Positions 49,970 to 58,831 of a stretch of DNA of 64,000 bases are shown here, one piece after another. This DNA comes from Anaerolineae bacterium. GTDB lineage: Bacteria > Chloroflexota > Anaerolineae > Aggregatilineales > Phototrophicaceae. The first letter of the stretch is position 1. Each line of letters begins with the position of its first letter. Position numbers and translations under genes: made by a program. The stretch covers positions 124,001 through 188,000 of the forward strand of contig JANWYT010000028.1 in assembly GCA_025055175.1 (NCBI GenBank), in the 5' to 3' direction. Under the pieces are notes generated by a model. That model was not told the DNA's origin and made no database searches. It saw nothing but the letters and a program-made list of their open reading frames with translations.

Positions 49970-51394
49970 TTATGCGTCGAAATACAGGCGGAATTCGTAG
50001 GGGTGCGGACGCATGGCAACAGCGTCGGCATCTTCCTTCTGCTTGAATTCGATGTAGCCTTCCAGATATTCTTTGGTGAAGACGCCGCCTTCCAGCAAGA
50101 ACTTGTGGTCGGCTTCTAGAGCGCGCAGAGCCTGTCCCAGATCGGGCGGGGTGGTCTCCGTCTTGACCTTGCCTTCGTACAGGTCAACTTCTACTGGCTT
50201 AGGCGCCTTCATGTCCTTCTTGATGCCGTCTAGACCAGCCATCAGCAGAGCCGACAGGCACAGGTAAGGATTAGCCAGCGGATCAGGGAAACGCGTCTCC
50301 ACGCGCTTGGCCTTCGGGCTGCTGCTGTACATGGGGATACGGATGGCAGCCGAGCGATTACGCGCGCTGTAGACCAGGTTCACAGGCGCTTCGTAGCCCG
50401 GCACTAGGCGGCGATAGCTGTTGGTGGTGGGGTTAGTGATGGCCAGCAAAGCCTTGGCGTGCTTAAGGACGCCGGCGATGTACTGGAGAGCCAACGGGCT
50501 GAGGCCGGCGTATTCGTTGCCACCGAACAGAGGTTGGCCGCCTTTCCACAGCGATTGGTGGACGTGCATGCCGCTGCCGTTGTCGCCGAAGATGGGCTTG
50601 GGCATGAAGGTGGCCACCATGCCATACTTGCGAGCCACGTTCTTCACGACATACTTGTAATCCAGCATTTTGTCGGCCATGTTCAGCAGCGAGTCGAAGC
50701 GCATGTCGATTTCGCACTGACCAGCGGCAGCTACTTCGTGATGGTGAACTTCAATCGGGATGCCGATGGCCATCATCGTCTGCACCATCTCAGCGCGCAA
50801 ATCCTTGATGGTGTCGCTGGGCGGCAGCGGGAAGTAGCCCTCCTTGACGCGATTGGTGTAGCCGGCCTGCATCTTGCTGCTGTTCCAGAAAGCCTCTGGC
50901 ATGTCTACTTCGTGGCTGGATTTGTGAGGAGCGTAGTCGAACGACACGCCACTGAAGACGAAGAATTCCAGCTCTGGCCCGAAGTAAGCTACGTCGGCGA
51001 TACCCGTCTCCTTCAGGTAGGCTTCAGCGCGGCGTGCGACGGCGCGCGGATCGTTGGGATACGACTCGCGGGTGATCGGATCGATAATGTCGCACTTGAT
51101 CGCCAACGTCTTATGAGCATAGAACGGGTCGATGTAAGCAGTGTTGAGGTCAGCAATCAACAGCATATCGGAGGCGTTAATGCTCTGGAAACCCTTGATC
51201 GACGAGCCGTCGAAGCCAAAGCCCTGCTCAAAATCATCAGCGCTGACCATCGACATCGGGCGGCTGACGTGCTGGGGGATGCCGCGTATATCGACGAAGC
51301 GCACGTCAAGCTCAACAACCTCGTTCTCTTTGGCCCATCTGACCAGGGCTTCAGCAGAGGCTTTGGCCTCCGCGGGGAGGGTGTATTGACCCAT
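49970..51394 (-). CDS. glnA: glutamine synthetase type I
   Basis: 474 residues, usual GSI length. Signature regions: FGFDGSSIKGFQSI (residues from about 55), PMVxx-type EVAAAGQCEIDMRF, FGDNGSGMHVHQSLW, ATP loop and NRSAAIRIP. VDLYEGKV may hold the adenylylation-site Tyr of the GSI-beta class. It forms glutamine from glutamate, ammonia and ATP. GGAG precedes the ATG. A TATACT lies at 51444-51449 on the minus strand. Between it and the start lies a GTGTT-CAC-AACAC palindrome at 51415-51427 that could be an operator. Confidence 0.95.
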   Translation of the reverse strand: MGQYTLPAEAKASAEALVRWAKENEVVELDVRFVDIRGIPQHVSRPMSMVSADDFEQGFGFDGSSIKGFQSINASDMLLIADLNTAYIDPFYAHKTLAIKCDIIDPITRESYPNDPRAVARRAEAYLKETGIADVAYFGPELEFFVFSGVSFDYAPHKSSHEVDMPEAFWNSSKMQAGYTNRVKEGYFPLPPSDTIKDLRAEMVQTMMAIGIPIEVHHHEVAAAGQCEIDMRFDSLLNMADKMLDYKYVVKNVARKYGMVATFMPKPIFGDNGSGMHVHQSLWKGGQPLFGGNEYAGLSPLALQYIAGVLKHAKALLAITNPTTNSYRRLVPGYEAPVNLVYSARNRSAAIRIPMYSSSPKAKRVETRFPDPLANPYLCLSALLMAGLDGIKKDMKAPKPVEVDLYEGKVKTETTPPDLGQALRALEADHKFLLEGGVFTKEYLEGYIEFKQKEDADAVAMRPHPYEFRLYFDA

Positions 51395-51414
51395 ACGTTT
51401 TCTCCATTTGGTGA

Positions 51415-51427
51415 GTGTTCACAACAC
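51415..51427. promoter_or_regulatory. 13-bp palindrome in the glnA leader
   Basis: GTGTT, spacer CAC, AACAC, located between the probable -10 (51444-51449) and the glnA start. Candidate regulator site; short, so weak evidence. Confidence 0.3.
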
Positions 51428-51596
51428 GAAGATAGTGAAGCGCAGTATAGAAGAAAATCCAAACCTGTACGCCGTCAAAAAGGGCGAATTCTTAAGGAGT
51501 TTTCTTAGCAAAACTAGACAAAGCAGCGCTCAAATGCCCGTGTTTCTGTTCGCTTATTGGCAAAAAACGACAAGCTGAGCCTGCTCAACATAGAGT

Positions 51597-51625
51597 TTGG
51601 CCTGCTTGCTCAAGCGCGCTATAAT
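51597..51625 (+). promoter_or_regulatory. promoter of the DUF4397 gene
   Basis: TTGGCC (51597-51602), 17 bases, TATAAT (51620-51625) followed by GGCGT, 38 bases before the ATG. The rest of the 269-base glnA gap shows only the glnA signals. Confidence 0.55.
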
Positions 51626-51663
51626 GGCGTCGCCATTGGTGTTTTGGGCCTGGAGACAGTTCT

Positions 51664-52692
51664 ATGCGGCGTGACTTATGCTTGTTTGCAGGGCTTCTTC
51701 TGGCTATGGGCGTTTTAGCCCAGGCACAGCCTCCTAGTGCGCTCAGCTTTCATCCGCCACAGATTGAGCGCGGGACTATTGTGAATTTCTTCCAATTCGC
51801 GCACACCTCCGTCGATGTTGGCTCGTTGGACATTTACCTGGACGGCGTAGAAGAACCCATCATTCGCAACATGGCCTACGGCGATACTGTCCCGATGATG
51901 GCGATTCCTGCCGCGAAGCGTACCTTCGTCGCGCGTCGCGCCGACACAGGCTCGCGAGGCGCTGTCCTGGCCAGCACCGACATCGACTTTGGCACGAATG
52001 CTAGTTGGCTGCTGCTGGCAGCTGGACGCGATGAGCGCCGTTCGTTTGACCTGCTGCCCGTCCCTATTCCGCGTTCTGCGGCTTTGTACCGCCCTGGACA
52101 AGCCTTCGTGCGCAGTCTGAGCGCCGTTAGCGACGGCAGTAGCATGAGCATTGCGATTGAGTCGAGCGACCCTGACGTCAAAGCGGGTGGTAGAGCCTCT
52201 CTGGAGACGAGCATGGGCTGGCTCAGCCCGCGCGACAACTCTGTTGCCGCTGGCGACTACCTCATCAGCGCCAGGGCTAGCGGCACGCCCTTCGCTCCAC
52301 CGCAGAACATCCGCTTGGAAGCGGAGAAGACCACCATGCTCATCATCATCGGTAGTCTGAGCGGCGCACCTCCAGGACAAATCTTGGCCCTGACCAGCCC
52401 GCCAGAGCAGGCGCGCGTGAAGTTGGTGAACGAACAGAACGACGATTACACGGTCGTCTTCAGCCCCGTCAACCTACAGATTGACGCGCTGGACGCCGGT
52501 CAGAGCAGCGACTTCGTCACGGTGCGCAGCTCCAACGTGAGACTGCTGTTCTTCCTCAAAGGCGCAAATCTGCGCCAGTCACCCATCCTCTTCGAAGTAC
52601 CGCAGCGCTTGCGACCGGGTCGCGATCTAGTCATTACTTTGCGCGCTGATGGCTCAGTCGACGTTGAGGAGACGCTCACGCCACCAGAATGA
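51664..52692 (+). CDS. secreted DUF4397-domain protein
   Basis: 342 residues. Signal peptide LFAGLLLAMGVLAQAQ. DUF4397-type beta sandwich starts with VNFFQFAHTSVDVGSLDIYLDGV (read to 20 residues: VNFFQFAHTSVDVGSLDIYL) and contains a second, weaker copy after about residue 145. An Ig-like end domain follows. Function unknown; probably a surface or periplasm-like structural protein. It has its own promoter. Confidence 0.7.
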   Translation: MRRDLCLFAGLLLAMGVLAQAQPPSALSFHPPQIERGTIVNFFQFAHTSVDVGSLDIYLDGVEEPIIRNMAYGDTVPMMAIPAAKRTFVARRADTGSRGAVLASTDIDFGTNASWLLLAAGRDERRSFDLLPVPIPRSAALYRPGQAFVRSLSAVSDGSSMSIAIESSDPDVKAGGRASLETSMGWLSPRDNSVAAGDYLISARASGTPFAPPQNIRLEAEKTTMLIIIGSLSGAPPGQILALTSPPEQARVKLVNEQNDDYTVVFSPVNLQIDALDAGQSSDFVTVRSSNVRLLFFLKGANLRQSPILFEVPQRLRPGRDLVITLRADGSVDVEETLTPPE

Positions 52693-52729
52693 GGCTTAGC
52701 AGTCTCACACACGCCTAGATTGCGGAGCT

Positions 52730-53923
52730 TCAGCCACGCAGGTTGAAAGCGAACCAATCCAGCCCTGCCAGGATATGCAAGCCGTACAGAGCCAACAGCA
52801 ACGGCGCGCCGCTTGGCCGACCTCTTAGCATAGACAGCAGGCGGCGCAAACTGAGCGCGAACAACACAAAGGCAGCGTATAGCGCTCCCCAGGCGAAGTT
52901 GCCATGCTCAATGCGCAGGCCCTGCTCAACCAACAGCACTGCCTGCGCCCATGCCACGCCGAAGACGAGCCAGCTCAACAGCAGCGACTGATCCTGCCAA
53001 ACAGCGCGCCTAAGCAGCAGCAAACACATACACACAGGGAAGGCCAGCGAAGCAAGCCACTTGAGGGGTAACAAAGACAAATCTTCGCCAATGGCTCGGT
53101 AGTAGCCCAGAAAATCTATCGTCGCGCGGCTTCCGTCGCCTGACCCCGCAAACACGCTATACTGGGCCAACAGTAGCGGAAGCGCCGTCGCTAAGCAAGC
53201 TAGCAACAGCCCCCAATCCACCGAGCCTCTCCGCCAGGCACGCCACAAAGCCAGCAGCACCAGAGCGGGCAGCAAGGCCACCGTGAACGAAAATTTGGCC
53301 GCCATCGACAACGCTGTGACGAGCAAAGCTGCCAGCAACATTGCCATTCGCTCTGCAGCCTTCTGCGCTTGTGGTCGAAGCACGCGCACAGCCAGCGCGA
53401 ACTGCGCCAGGGCCAGTGGCTTGGCCAAGAGAGTCGTCGGGTTGTGATACAAGCTGAAGGTCAGGTAGCCATTTAGTGCCTGATCGCTGGACTGGCCCAA
53501 CAAGAAAAAGAGCGGAGCGACGACTATCAGCGATAGAGCTAGCGCTGCGCTGCCCCAAGCAGCCCATGGTGACTGAGGCCAGGGCCAAACAGGCTTCAAC
53601 CAAGCATAGAGCATAACAGCCGTCAATCCGTAGGCTATCACGCTGACGATCAGCGCTGCCGTCGCCAAATCACCATTGAGCGGCCAGGCCAGCAGCACCA
53701 GCAGGCGATTGAACAGGAGATTAGGGCGAGGCACGTCAGAGCGTCCCGTCTCCAGCACGCTACGCGCGTCAAGGATTTGGTCGTAGTAGTCCGTCCCGAT
53801 GTCTTCGACGATCATCGCTTGCGTCATCGGGACGAACAGCGCCACCACAGCCAGCAAGAGGGCCAGCAGAGCTGACCCATCAGTCCAAGCAGGCCTAAGA
53901 CCGGTCGTCACGAAAGCGGGCAA
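52730..53923 (-). CDS. polytopic membrane protein of unknown function
   Basis: 397 residues, about ten hydrophobic helices, with an early extracytoplasmic loop MIVEDIGTDYYDQILDARSV after the first helix. The layout resembles GT-C-like glycosyltransferase or O-antigen-ligase-type proteins, but the catalytic Asp pairs of those families are not obvious. The first in-frame start is TTG at 53923, and GTG at 53911 is an alternative. It begins three bases after the HerA-like gene, so the two are coupled. Confidence 0.55.
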   Translation of the reverse strand: MPAFVTTGLRPAWTDGSALLALLLAVVALFVPMTQAMIVEDIGTDYYDQILDARSVLETGRSDVPRPNLLFNRLLVLLAWPLNGDLATAALIVSVIAYGLTAVMLYAWLKPVWPWPQSPWAAWGSAALALSLIVVAPLFFLLGQSSDQALNGYLTFSLYHNPTTLLAKPLALAQFALAVRVLRPQAQKAAERMAMLLAALLVTALSMAAKFSFTVALLPALVLLALWRAWRRGSVDWGLLLACLATALPLLLAQYSVFAGSGDGSRATIDFLGYYRAIGEDLSLLPLKWLASLAFPVCMCLLLLRRAVWQDQSLLLSWLVFGVAWAQAVLLVEQGLRIEHGNFAWGALYAAFVLFALSLRRLLSMLRGRPSGAPLLLALYGLHILAGLDWFAFNLRG

Positions 53924-53926
53924 AGC

Positions 53927-56614
53927 TCAATAACCCATCGCCGGAACAACGACGACGCTAGAGACCGTTGGCACGTAGTAGTGCGGCAGCCAGCCAATGC
54001 CGTACAGCACGACGTGAATGTCCTTCTTGAGCGGCGCGATAGAGGTCATTTGCACCTGCTCTAGCGCTTGCAACCACTTCTGGTTCAAGGCTTGTACCGC
54101 CGCTTCGGCTTCTTGATGAAGGCGCGCATAGTCCTGACGAGCGCGTTCTAGACGCTTGTCGTAGCGCTCGGCATCTCCGCGCGCTTGTTGCGTTTGGCGG
54201 CTGGTGCGGCTCATGCGTGAGACGGTGTTGTAGGTGTAGCCTCGGAACAGCGAGAAAATCGACTCGCCAGTGGTGAATAGATTCTCGCGCTGGCGGGCGC
54301 GCACTTCCTCACGAGCATCCTCCACCAAGTCCTTGATGTCAGCGATTTGTGCCTCCAGCTTGTTGAGCTTCTGGCGATATTCTTCGGCCAACTTCTGGTA
54401 TTCGGCGTCGCGGCGCTCACGGATCATCTGCATGATCGTCGCCTGGAAGACGCTGTAGTCTTGGTCAGGATCGCTGTAAATCTTCAGCAGTGGATGATAG
54501 GCGACTTCCAGACGGGCTGTGTTGGCGATCATGTCGATGAGGTCTTTTTGTAGGGCCGCCAGGCGCTTAGCGTCTAACAAAGCCACTGGAATTTCCTGGA
54601 AAATAGCCTGGCCCGCTGGCGCAGTCGTGACATAGCGGGCATCGATCACCGGGGCTTGGTAGTTTTGCCACTGGAGCAGACCCTGAGGTTGGAGGTCTGT
54701 GACGTGATAGGCGTACTGACGGCTGGTGTAGACGCCGCTAGCCTTGTTCTGGTAGCGCACCTCCAGCTGAGCCAGCAGCAGCGGTACGTAGGCCAGCAAC
54801 ACTTGACCGCTAGGCGTGACGAGCTGGCCACTGCGCTGACTGAAGGCGGCGATAGCCTGCTGCATAGTCAGAGTGGCGGGCAGGAAGTACTGCTGGATGG
54901 CAGCAGGCACGGGTGGTTGGCTCTGCAAGAAGCCACCGGGCAGGCGCTGAATTTGAGGCGCAGATTCCTGAGACACAGCAGGCACAGGCGCGCTCTGGGA
55001 CTGGAAGCTAGGCGCTTGCGCCGCGCTTGTGCCGGGGAAAGGCGGTGGAGGCGGCGCGGCTTGTGTTATGCCGGGGAAAGGCGGTGGAGGCGGCGCAGCT
55101 TGCGTTGTGCTAGGGAAAGGTGGGGGCGGCGGCGGGGGAGCGAAATTAGTCCGCCCTTGTAGCCAACTGCCCGTCTGCATGAGCTGTTGCTGGCGTTCCT
55201 GTTTGCGCGCTGCCATTAGGTCAGCGATCTGCACGCGCGTGAGCGGGCCAGCCAGGTAGCTCATGCACCAGCGCGAGTGCAACAGCACCGAGCCGCGCTG
55301 ATGGACGTTACGCATGATGAAGACGCGCGGTCTAATGTCGGCCAAGAGCTGTTCGACGTTGCCCAACTCGCCCTCGTCGTTGATCGTCTCCAGGGTGCGC
55401 AGGCCGGCCATCACCCGATCACGATCGTTCTTGGACTGCAGACGGCCAATGAACCATGTGCCGGCGTTAGTCAGGCCTTTATAATCCAAGTCGCCAGGAT
55501 TCTGCGTGGCCAGCACTAGGCCAATGCCGAAGGCGCGGGCCTGCTTGAGCAAGCGCATGAACGGGCCTTTAGTCGGTGGGTTGAAAGGATGGGGCGGAAA
55601 GTAGCCGTACAACTCATCAACATAGAGGATGGCGCGCAGGCTAGGCGTGCCGCGCTGCATTCTCATCCACGAGATGAGGTTTTCCAGCAGCAGCGTCATG
55701 ATGAACATGCGCTCTTGATCGTTCAAATGAGCGATGTAGAAAATGCTCACGCGCGGCTTGCCATCAGGCCGATAGAGCAGATTCTGGATGTCTAGAGGCT
55801 CACCCTGAAGCCAGGTCTGGAAAGAAGGCGCAGCAATGACGTTGTTCATCTCCATCGCCAGCTTGTAGCGTTTCTTCTCGTTGATGTACTGCTCTAGTGG
55901 GAAGACGCCCAACTTGTCAAACGGGGGCTGCTTGATCTGCATGATGATATCTTCTAGCGTCAAGTCGCGTCCCTGCCGCCAGTTCCACTCTAGGATGTTA
56001 GTCAGCAAGACGTGTTCCACGTCCTTCACTGGCTGATAATTCAGGCCACCCAGGGCGAAGAGGGCGGTCACCGTACCGCTGATCCGCTCCAAGATAATTT
56101 CTTCGTTGCCCTGCCAGGCTATGCGCGGAGCGCGCAGCGAGGCCAGGATGCTGATCTGCAAGCCACTGTCGCTGCCAGGCGTGTAGATGTTCAACTCGGT
56201 AGCTTTTTGCAACCAGGCCAGCCGTTCTGGTGCAATGCCCCAGTTGGTCAAGCCCTCGCGCCACTTAGCTGCCATCTGCTCTGCATAAGCGGCCTTGTCC
56301 ATGTTGGCGCGGCGCGCGTCGTCATCGTGAATCCAGGGCGCGAAGTCTTGACCGCGTAGCTGCGGGAAGACTAGAGCTAAGTTGGCGATGTCGCCTTTGG
56401 GATCGATGATGATGGCTGGCACGTTGTCCAGGATGGCCTCTTCCAGCATGGCAATGCACAAACCAGTCTTGCCGCTGCCCGTCATGCCCACCACAACAGC
56501 GTGGGTCAGCAGGTCACGACTGTCGTAATAGATGATATCATCACCCAGCCGTTGATCTTGCGGGTCGTAAGTACGCCCAATGTAAAAGTTGCTCGGTGCT
56601 TCAATGAAAGGCAT
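53927..56614 (-). CDS. HerA/VirB4-like ATPase with proline-rich linker
   Basis: 895 residues. Walker A GMTGSGKT at 43-50 follows FYIGRTYDPQDQRLGDDI; AIIIDPKGDIANLAL and a Walker B ILYVDELYGYF near residue 330 follow. LVLATQNPGDLDYKGL is the sensor region. These are features of the HerA-FtsK-type DUF853/DUF87 ATPases that move DNA or proteins. A Pro-rich linker (about 485-560) separates it from a C-terminal helical, coiled-coil domain of about 280 residues. No NurA-like nuclease or restriction gene adjoins it. GAGGTG precedes the ATG. Confidence 0.75.
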   Translation of the reverse strand: MPFIEAPSNFYIGRTYDPQDQRLGDDIIYYDSRDLLTHAVVVGMTGSGKTGLCIAMLEEAILDNVPAIIIDPKGDIANLALVFPQLRGQDFAPWIHDDDARRANMDKAAYAEQMAAKWREGLTNWGIAPERLAWLQKATELNIYTPGSDSGLQISILASLRAPRIAWQGNEEIILERISGTVTALFALGGLNYQPVKDVEHVLLTNILEWNWRQGRDLTLEDIIMQIKQPPFDKLGVFPLEQYINEKKRYKLAMEMNNVIAAPSFQTWLQGEPLDIQNLLYRPDGKPRVSIFYIAHLNDQERMFIMTLLLENLISWMRMQRGTPSLRAILYVDELYGYFPPHPFNPPTKGPFMRLLKQARAFGIGLVLATQNPGDLDYKGLTNAGTWFIGRLQSKNDRDRVMAGLRTLETINDEGELGNVEQLLADIRPRVFIMRNVHQRGSVLLHSRWCMSYLAGPLTRVQIADLMAARKQERQQQLMQTGSWLQGRTNFAPPPPPPPFPSTTQAAPPPPPFPGITQAAPPPPPFPGTSAAQAPSFQSQSAPVPAVSQESAPQIQRLPGGFLQSQPPVPAAIQQYFLPATLTMQQAIAAFSQRSGQLVTPSGQVLLAYVPLLLAQLEVRYQNKASGVYTSRQYAYHVTDLQPQGLLQWQNYQAPVIDARYVTTAPAGQAIFQEIPVALLDAKRLAALQKDLIDMIANTARLEVAYHPLLKIYSDPDQDYSVFQATIMQMIRERRDAEYQKLAEEYRQKLNKLEAQIADIKDLVEDAREEVRARQRENLFTTGESIFSLFRGYTYNTVSRMSRTSRQTQQARGDAERYDKRLERARQDYARLHQEAEAAVQALNQKWLQALEQVQMTSIAPLKKDIHVVLYGIGWLPHYYVPTVSSVVVVPAMGY
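55030..55140. repeat. 39-bp tandem repeat encoding a Pro-rich linker
   Basis: Two near-identical 39-base units (55030-55068, 55069-55107) and a diverged third (from 55108). Each encodes 13 residues of the type APPPPPFPGITQA within the HerA-like protein. Period is a multiple of three, so copy number can change without a frameshift. Confidence 0.8.
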
Positions 56615-56674
56615 TCGCCACCTCGTCTCGTCATGCGTCCATTTGTTCGATTATAGCACAGCAGCAGTGTTAGG

Positions 56675-57922
56675 CTATGGCATGACGCGGAAGCGACAGC
56701 TCTCCTGTTCAAAGGGCATGGCCGTATTCGGGCCAAAAGACTGGTAGCCATCGCTGATATCGCGCGACCAGGTGACGACGTAGGTGATCTCGTACTCGCC
56801 AGCTTGCAGTGGGCCGTATGGTACGTACCAATAAGCCACGTAATCCATGCCCTGCTGGCGGATGGCGGTGCGGTACTGATTGACGTCGGGGATCGGCGTA
56901 CCATTGACGCGCAGATCGACCGTGCTGGCGTCGATGTGATCGCGCACTTGACGTTCTTCGCGGGCAAACCAGGCCCAAAAGATATCGATCTCGCTGCCAG
57001 CACGCACAACGGGGGCAGGCAGGCCAAAGGCTGGTCGGTCGCAGAAGGCGAAGACGTTGATCGCTTGAGGACGGTCAACTCGCTCAGCGGGGGAGACCGC
57101 TGCACCGCTGGGTGGCGTACCGACGGTGGGTGAAGGAGGCAGCGTCACGCCAGGGATAAAGGTCTGGGTCGGTTGCAAGGTCAGGACGCGCTCTGGCGTG
57201 CGCTCAATCGTGATGGTAGGCGAGGGCGTGGCAGCGCTGCTCACCAACGCGGTCGCTGTCAGGTTGAGGCTATCTAGGTTGATGATGGGGATGAAGGGCT
57301 GGCTGGTGGCGGCAGTCGTCGGCGTGCGCGTGGGCGCATCGGGCGGCGTGGGCGAGACCACGTTGCGCGGCGGTGTCGGCGTAACAGTGCCGCCGCCCAA
57401 AATCGCCGTCGGTAGCGGAGTCCCCCCCAGCAGCGAAGCTGCACCTGGCAGCAGCGTCGGCGTCACGACCAGAGTGGGCGTTGGTGGCAGGAAGACCAGA
57501 CGCGCCGAGACCCAGCCCTCACGCCCATCATCCAGGCGCACGTTGAACCAAGCACCGCTGGCGTCCTGACCCAAAATCAGCACCCCCGTGCCAGGGGCTA
57601 AGGCGTCAATCTCGCGGAAGCTCGTTCCTGGCCCTTCGCGCACATTGACGCGCTGCATAGATTGGACAATGCCGACAATAGTCGGAGTCAAGGTGGGCGT
57701 AGGCGAGAGAGTGTTCGTAGGCGGTACGGGCGTGTTGGTCGGCGTGAAAGTGAAGGTGGGTAAGGGCGTGCGCGTCGGTATAGGCGTGGCGGTGTGGCGC
57801 GGCAAGGCGCTGGGAATGGGCAGGAAGGTCGCCGTGGGAGCAACGTTCATCGCCGTCTCTAAGCTTGGGCGGCAAGCTGCCAGACCCACCAGCAGCAGGC
57901 CAACGCTCATCCATCGTCTCAT
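56675..57922 (-). CDS. SH3-domain lipoprotein with long Thr/Pro linkers
   Basis: 415 residues from the ATG behind GAGGAA; the open frame to 58024 has no such site. Lipobox LVGLAAC, Cys17. A Thr/Pro-rich stretch leads to a SH3b domain (VNVREGPGTSFREIDAL, VSARL), another long Pro/Thr linker (about 150-280), and a beta-sandwich end domain (VRAGSEIDIFWAWFAREERQ, WYVPYGPLQAGEYEITYVV). A surface adhesion or sensing role is plausible. First gene of the leftward unit with the ATPase, 60 bases upstream of it. Confidence 0.7.
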   Translation of the reverse strand: MRRWMSVGLLLVGLAACRPSLETAMNVAPTATFLPIPSALPRHTATPIPTRTPLPTFTFTPTNTPVPPTNTLSPTPTLTPTIVGIVQSMQRVNVREGPGTSFREIDALAPGTGVLILGQDASGAWFNVRLDDGREGWVSARLVFLPPTPTLVVTPTLLPGAASLLGGTPLPTAILGGGTVTPTPPRNVVSPTPPDAPTRTPTTAATSQPFIPIINLDSLNLTATALVSSAATPSPTITIERTPERVLTLQPTQTFIPGVTLPPSPTVGTPPSGAAVSPAERVDRPQAINVFAFCDRPAFGLPAPVVRAGSEIDIFWAWFAREERQVRDHIDASTVDLRVNGTPIPDVNQYRTAIRQQGMDYVAYWYVPYGPLQAGEYEITYVVTWSRDISDGYQSFGPNTAMPFEQESCRFRVMP

Positions 57923-58026
57923 TGACGATTCCTCGTCTTGTGTGGGCAGTGAGTGACCACAGACGCAGCCACATGGTGTATCATGCATAATGACACTTGG
58001 CTTATTATAAATCCAGAGGGCCATTC

Positions 58027-58794
58027 ATGCCAAAAGCCTGCTCTGCCCTGCTTTGCCTGAGCCTGACAGCGACTGCAACGCTGGCCCAGGGTATTCCCTT
58101 GCTCAGCCTAGGATCGCCACAGCAAGTGGCCTTCAGCGCCCAGGCTATGCAGGATTTCCACTACGAAGGCCGCGCTGATGAAGCGTTGTGTATCACTCTG
58201 CGCGGCATAGGAGAAGCCAGCTACCAGGGCCAAGCCCTAGGCGTGCCGCCCGATCCCGTCCTCATCCTGGTCGATCCGCAAGGGCGCACCCTGGCCTATG
58301 CCGACGACAACGGCGCAGCACACGGCTTGGCCATTCAGGACGCGGCGCTATGTCCCGTCGTTTTGCCTCGCGCGGGCCGCTACATCATACGTGCCGATAC
58401 TTTCAGTGGCCTGACGGAGGGCGCAGGAGAACTGCTTGCCCGCCCCTGGCAACCTGTCCTCCCCAGCCTGAAAGCCGACGCCTGGCAAAGCCTGACTTGG
58501 CCCATTGGCGGCGCGGCTCAGGCTCTCATCAATGTACGAGCAGGCCAGCGCCTGCTCATCCGCGCGCGCGCCTCAGATGCCAGCGACACGATCCTGACCC
58601 TACTAGACGAACAGGGCCAAACCCTGGCAAAGAACGACGATCACGCCAGCACTGCCCTGGACTTGCGCAGCTTGGACTCTGCCCTCACCTGGCAAGCCAG
58701 CACCGACTCTGTCCTCATCGTGCAGCTGCATGACGCTCTAGGGCGGGCGGGCCAAGCTGAAGCACAGTTTATCTTCATCGCCTCCGAGCGATGA
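58027..58794 (+). CDS. secreted protein with two PPC-like domains
   Basis: 255 residues. Signal peptide LLCLSLTATATLAQ. Two tandem beta domains: the first has DPVLILVDPQGRTLAYADDN, the second DTILTLLDEQGQTLAKNDDH. These are the Asp-containing strands of PPC (pre-peptidase C-terminal) domains. No peptidase is attached, so it may assist secretion or bind another protein. A weak TATTAT -10 lies at 58003. It is followed by the site-2 protease gene. Confidence 0.7.
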   Translation: MPKACSALLCLSLTATATLAQGIPLLSLGSPQQVAFSAQAMQDFHYEGRADEALCITLRGIGEASYQGQALGVPPDPVLILVDPQGRTLAYADDNGAAHGLAIQDAALCPVVLPRAGRYIIRADTFSGLTEGAGELLARPWQPVLPSLKADAWQSLTWPIGGAAQALINVRAGQRLLIRARASDASDTILTLLDEQGQTLAKNDDHASTALDLRSLDSALTWQASTDSVLIVQLHDALGRAGQAEAQFIFIASER

Positions 58795-58831
58795 GGCAGC
58801 TCATTATCCACCGTCAAATTGAGGCTACTCC

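Noticed and set aside
50459-51508. 349-codon frame antisense to glnA
   Set aside because: Shadow of a highly conserved gene; no ribosome site and no recognisable fold.
53927-56614. HerA-NurA or HerA-linked defence system
   Set aside because: The ATPase fits the HerA-like class, but neither neighbour is a nuclease, Sir2 or other effector, so a defence claim is not supported.
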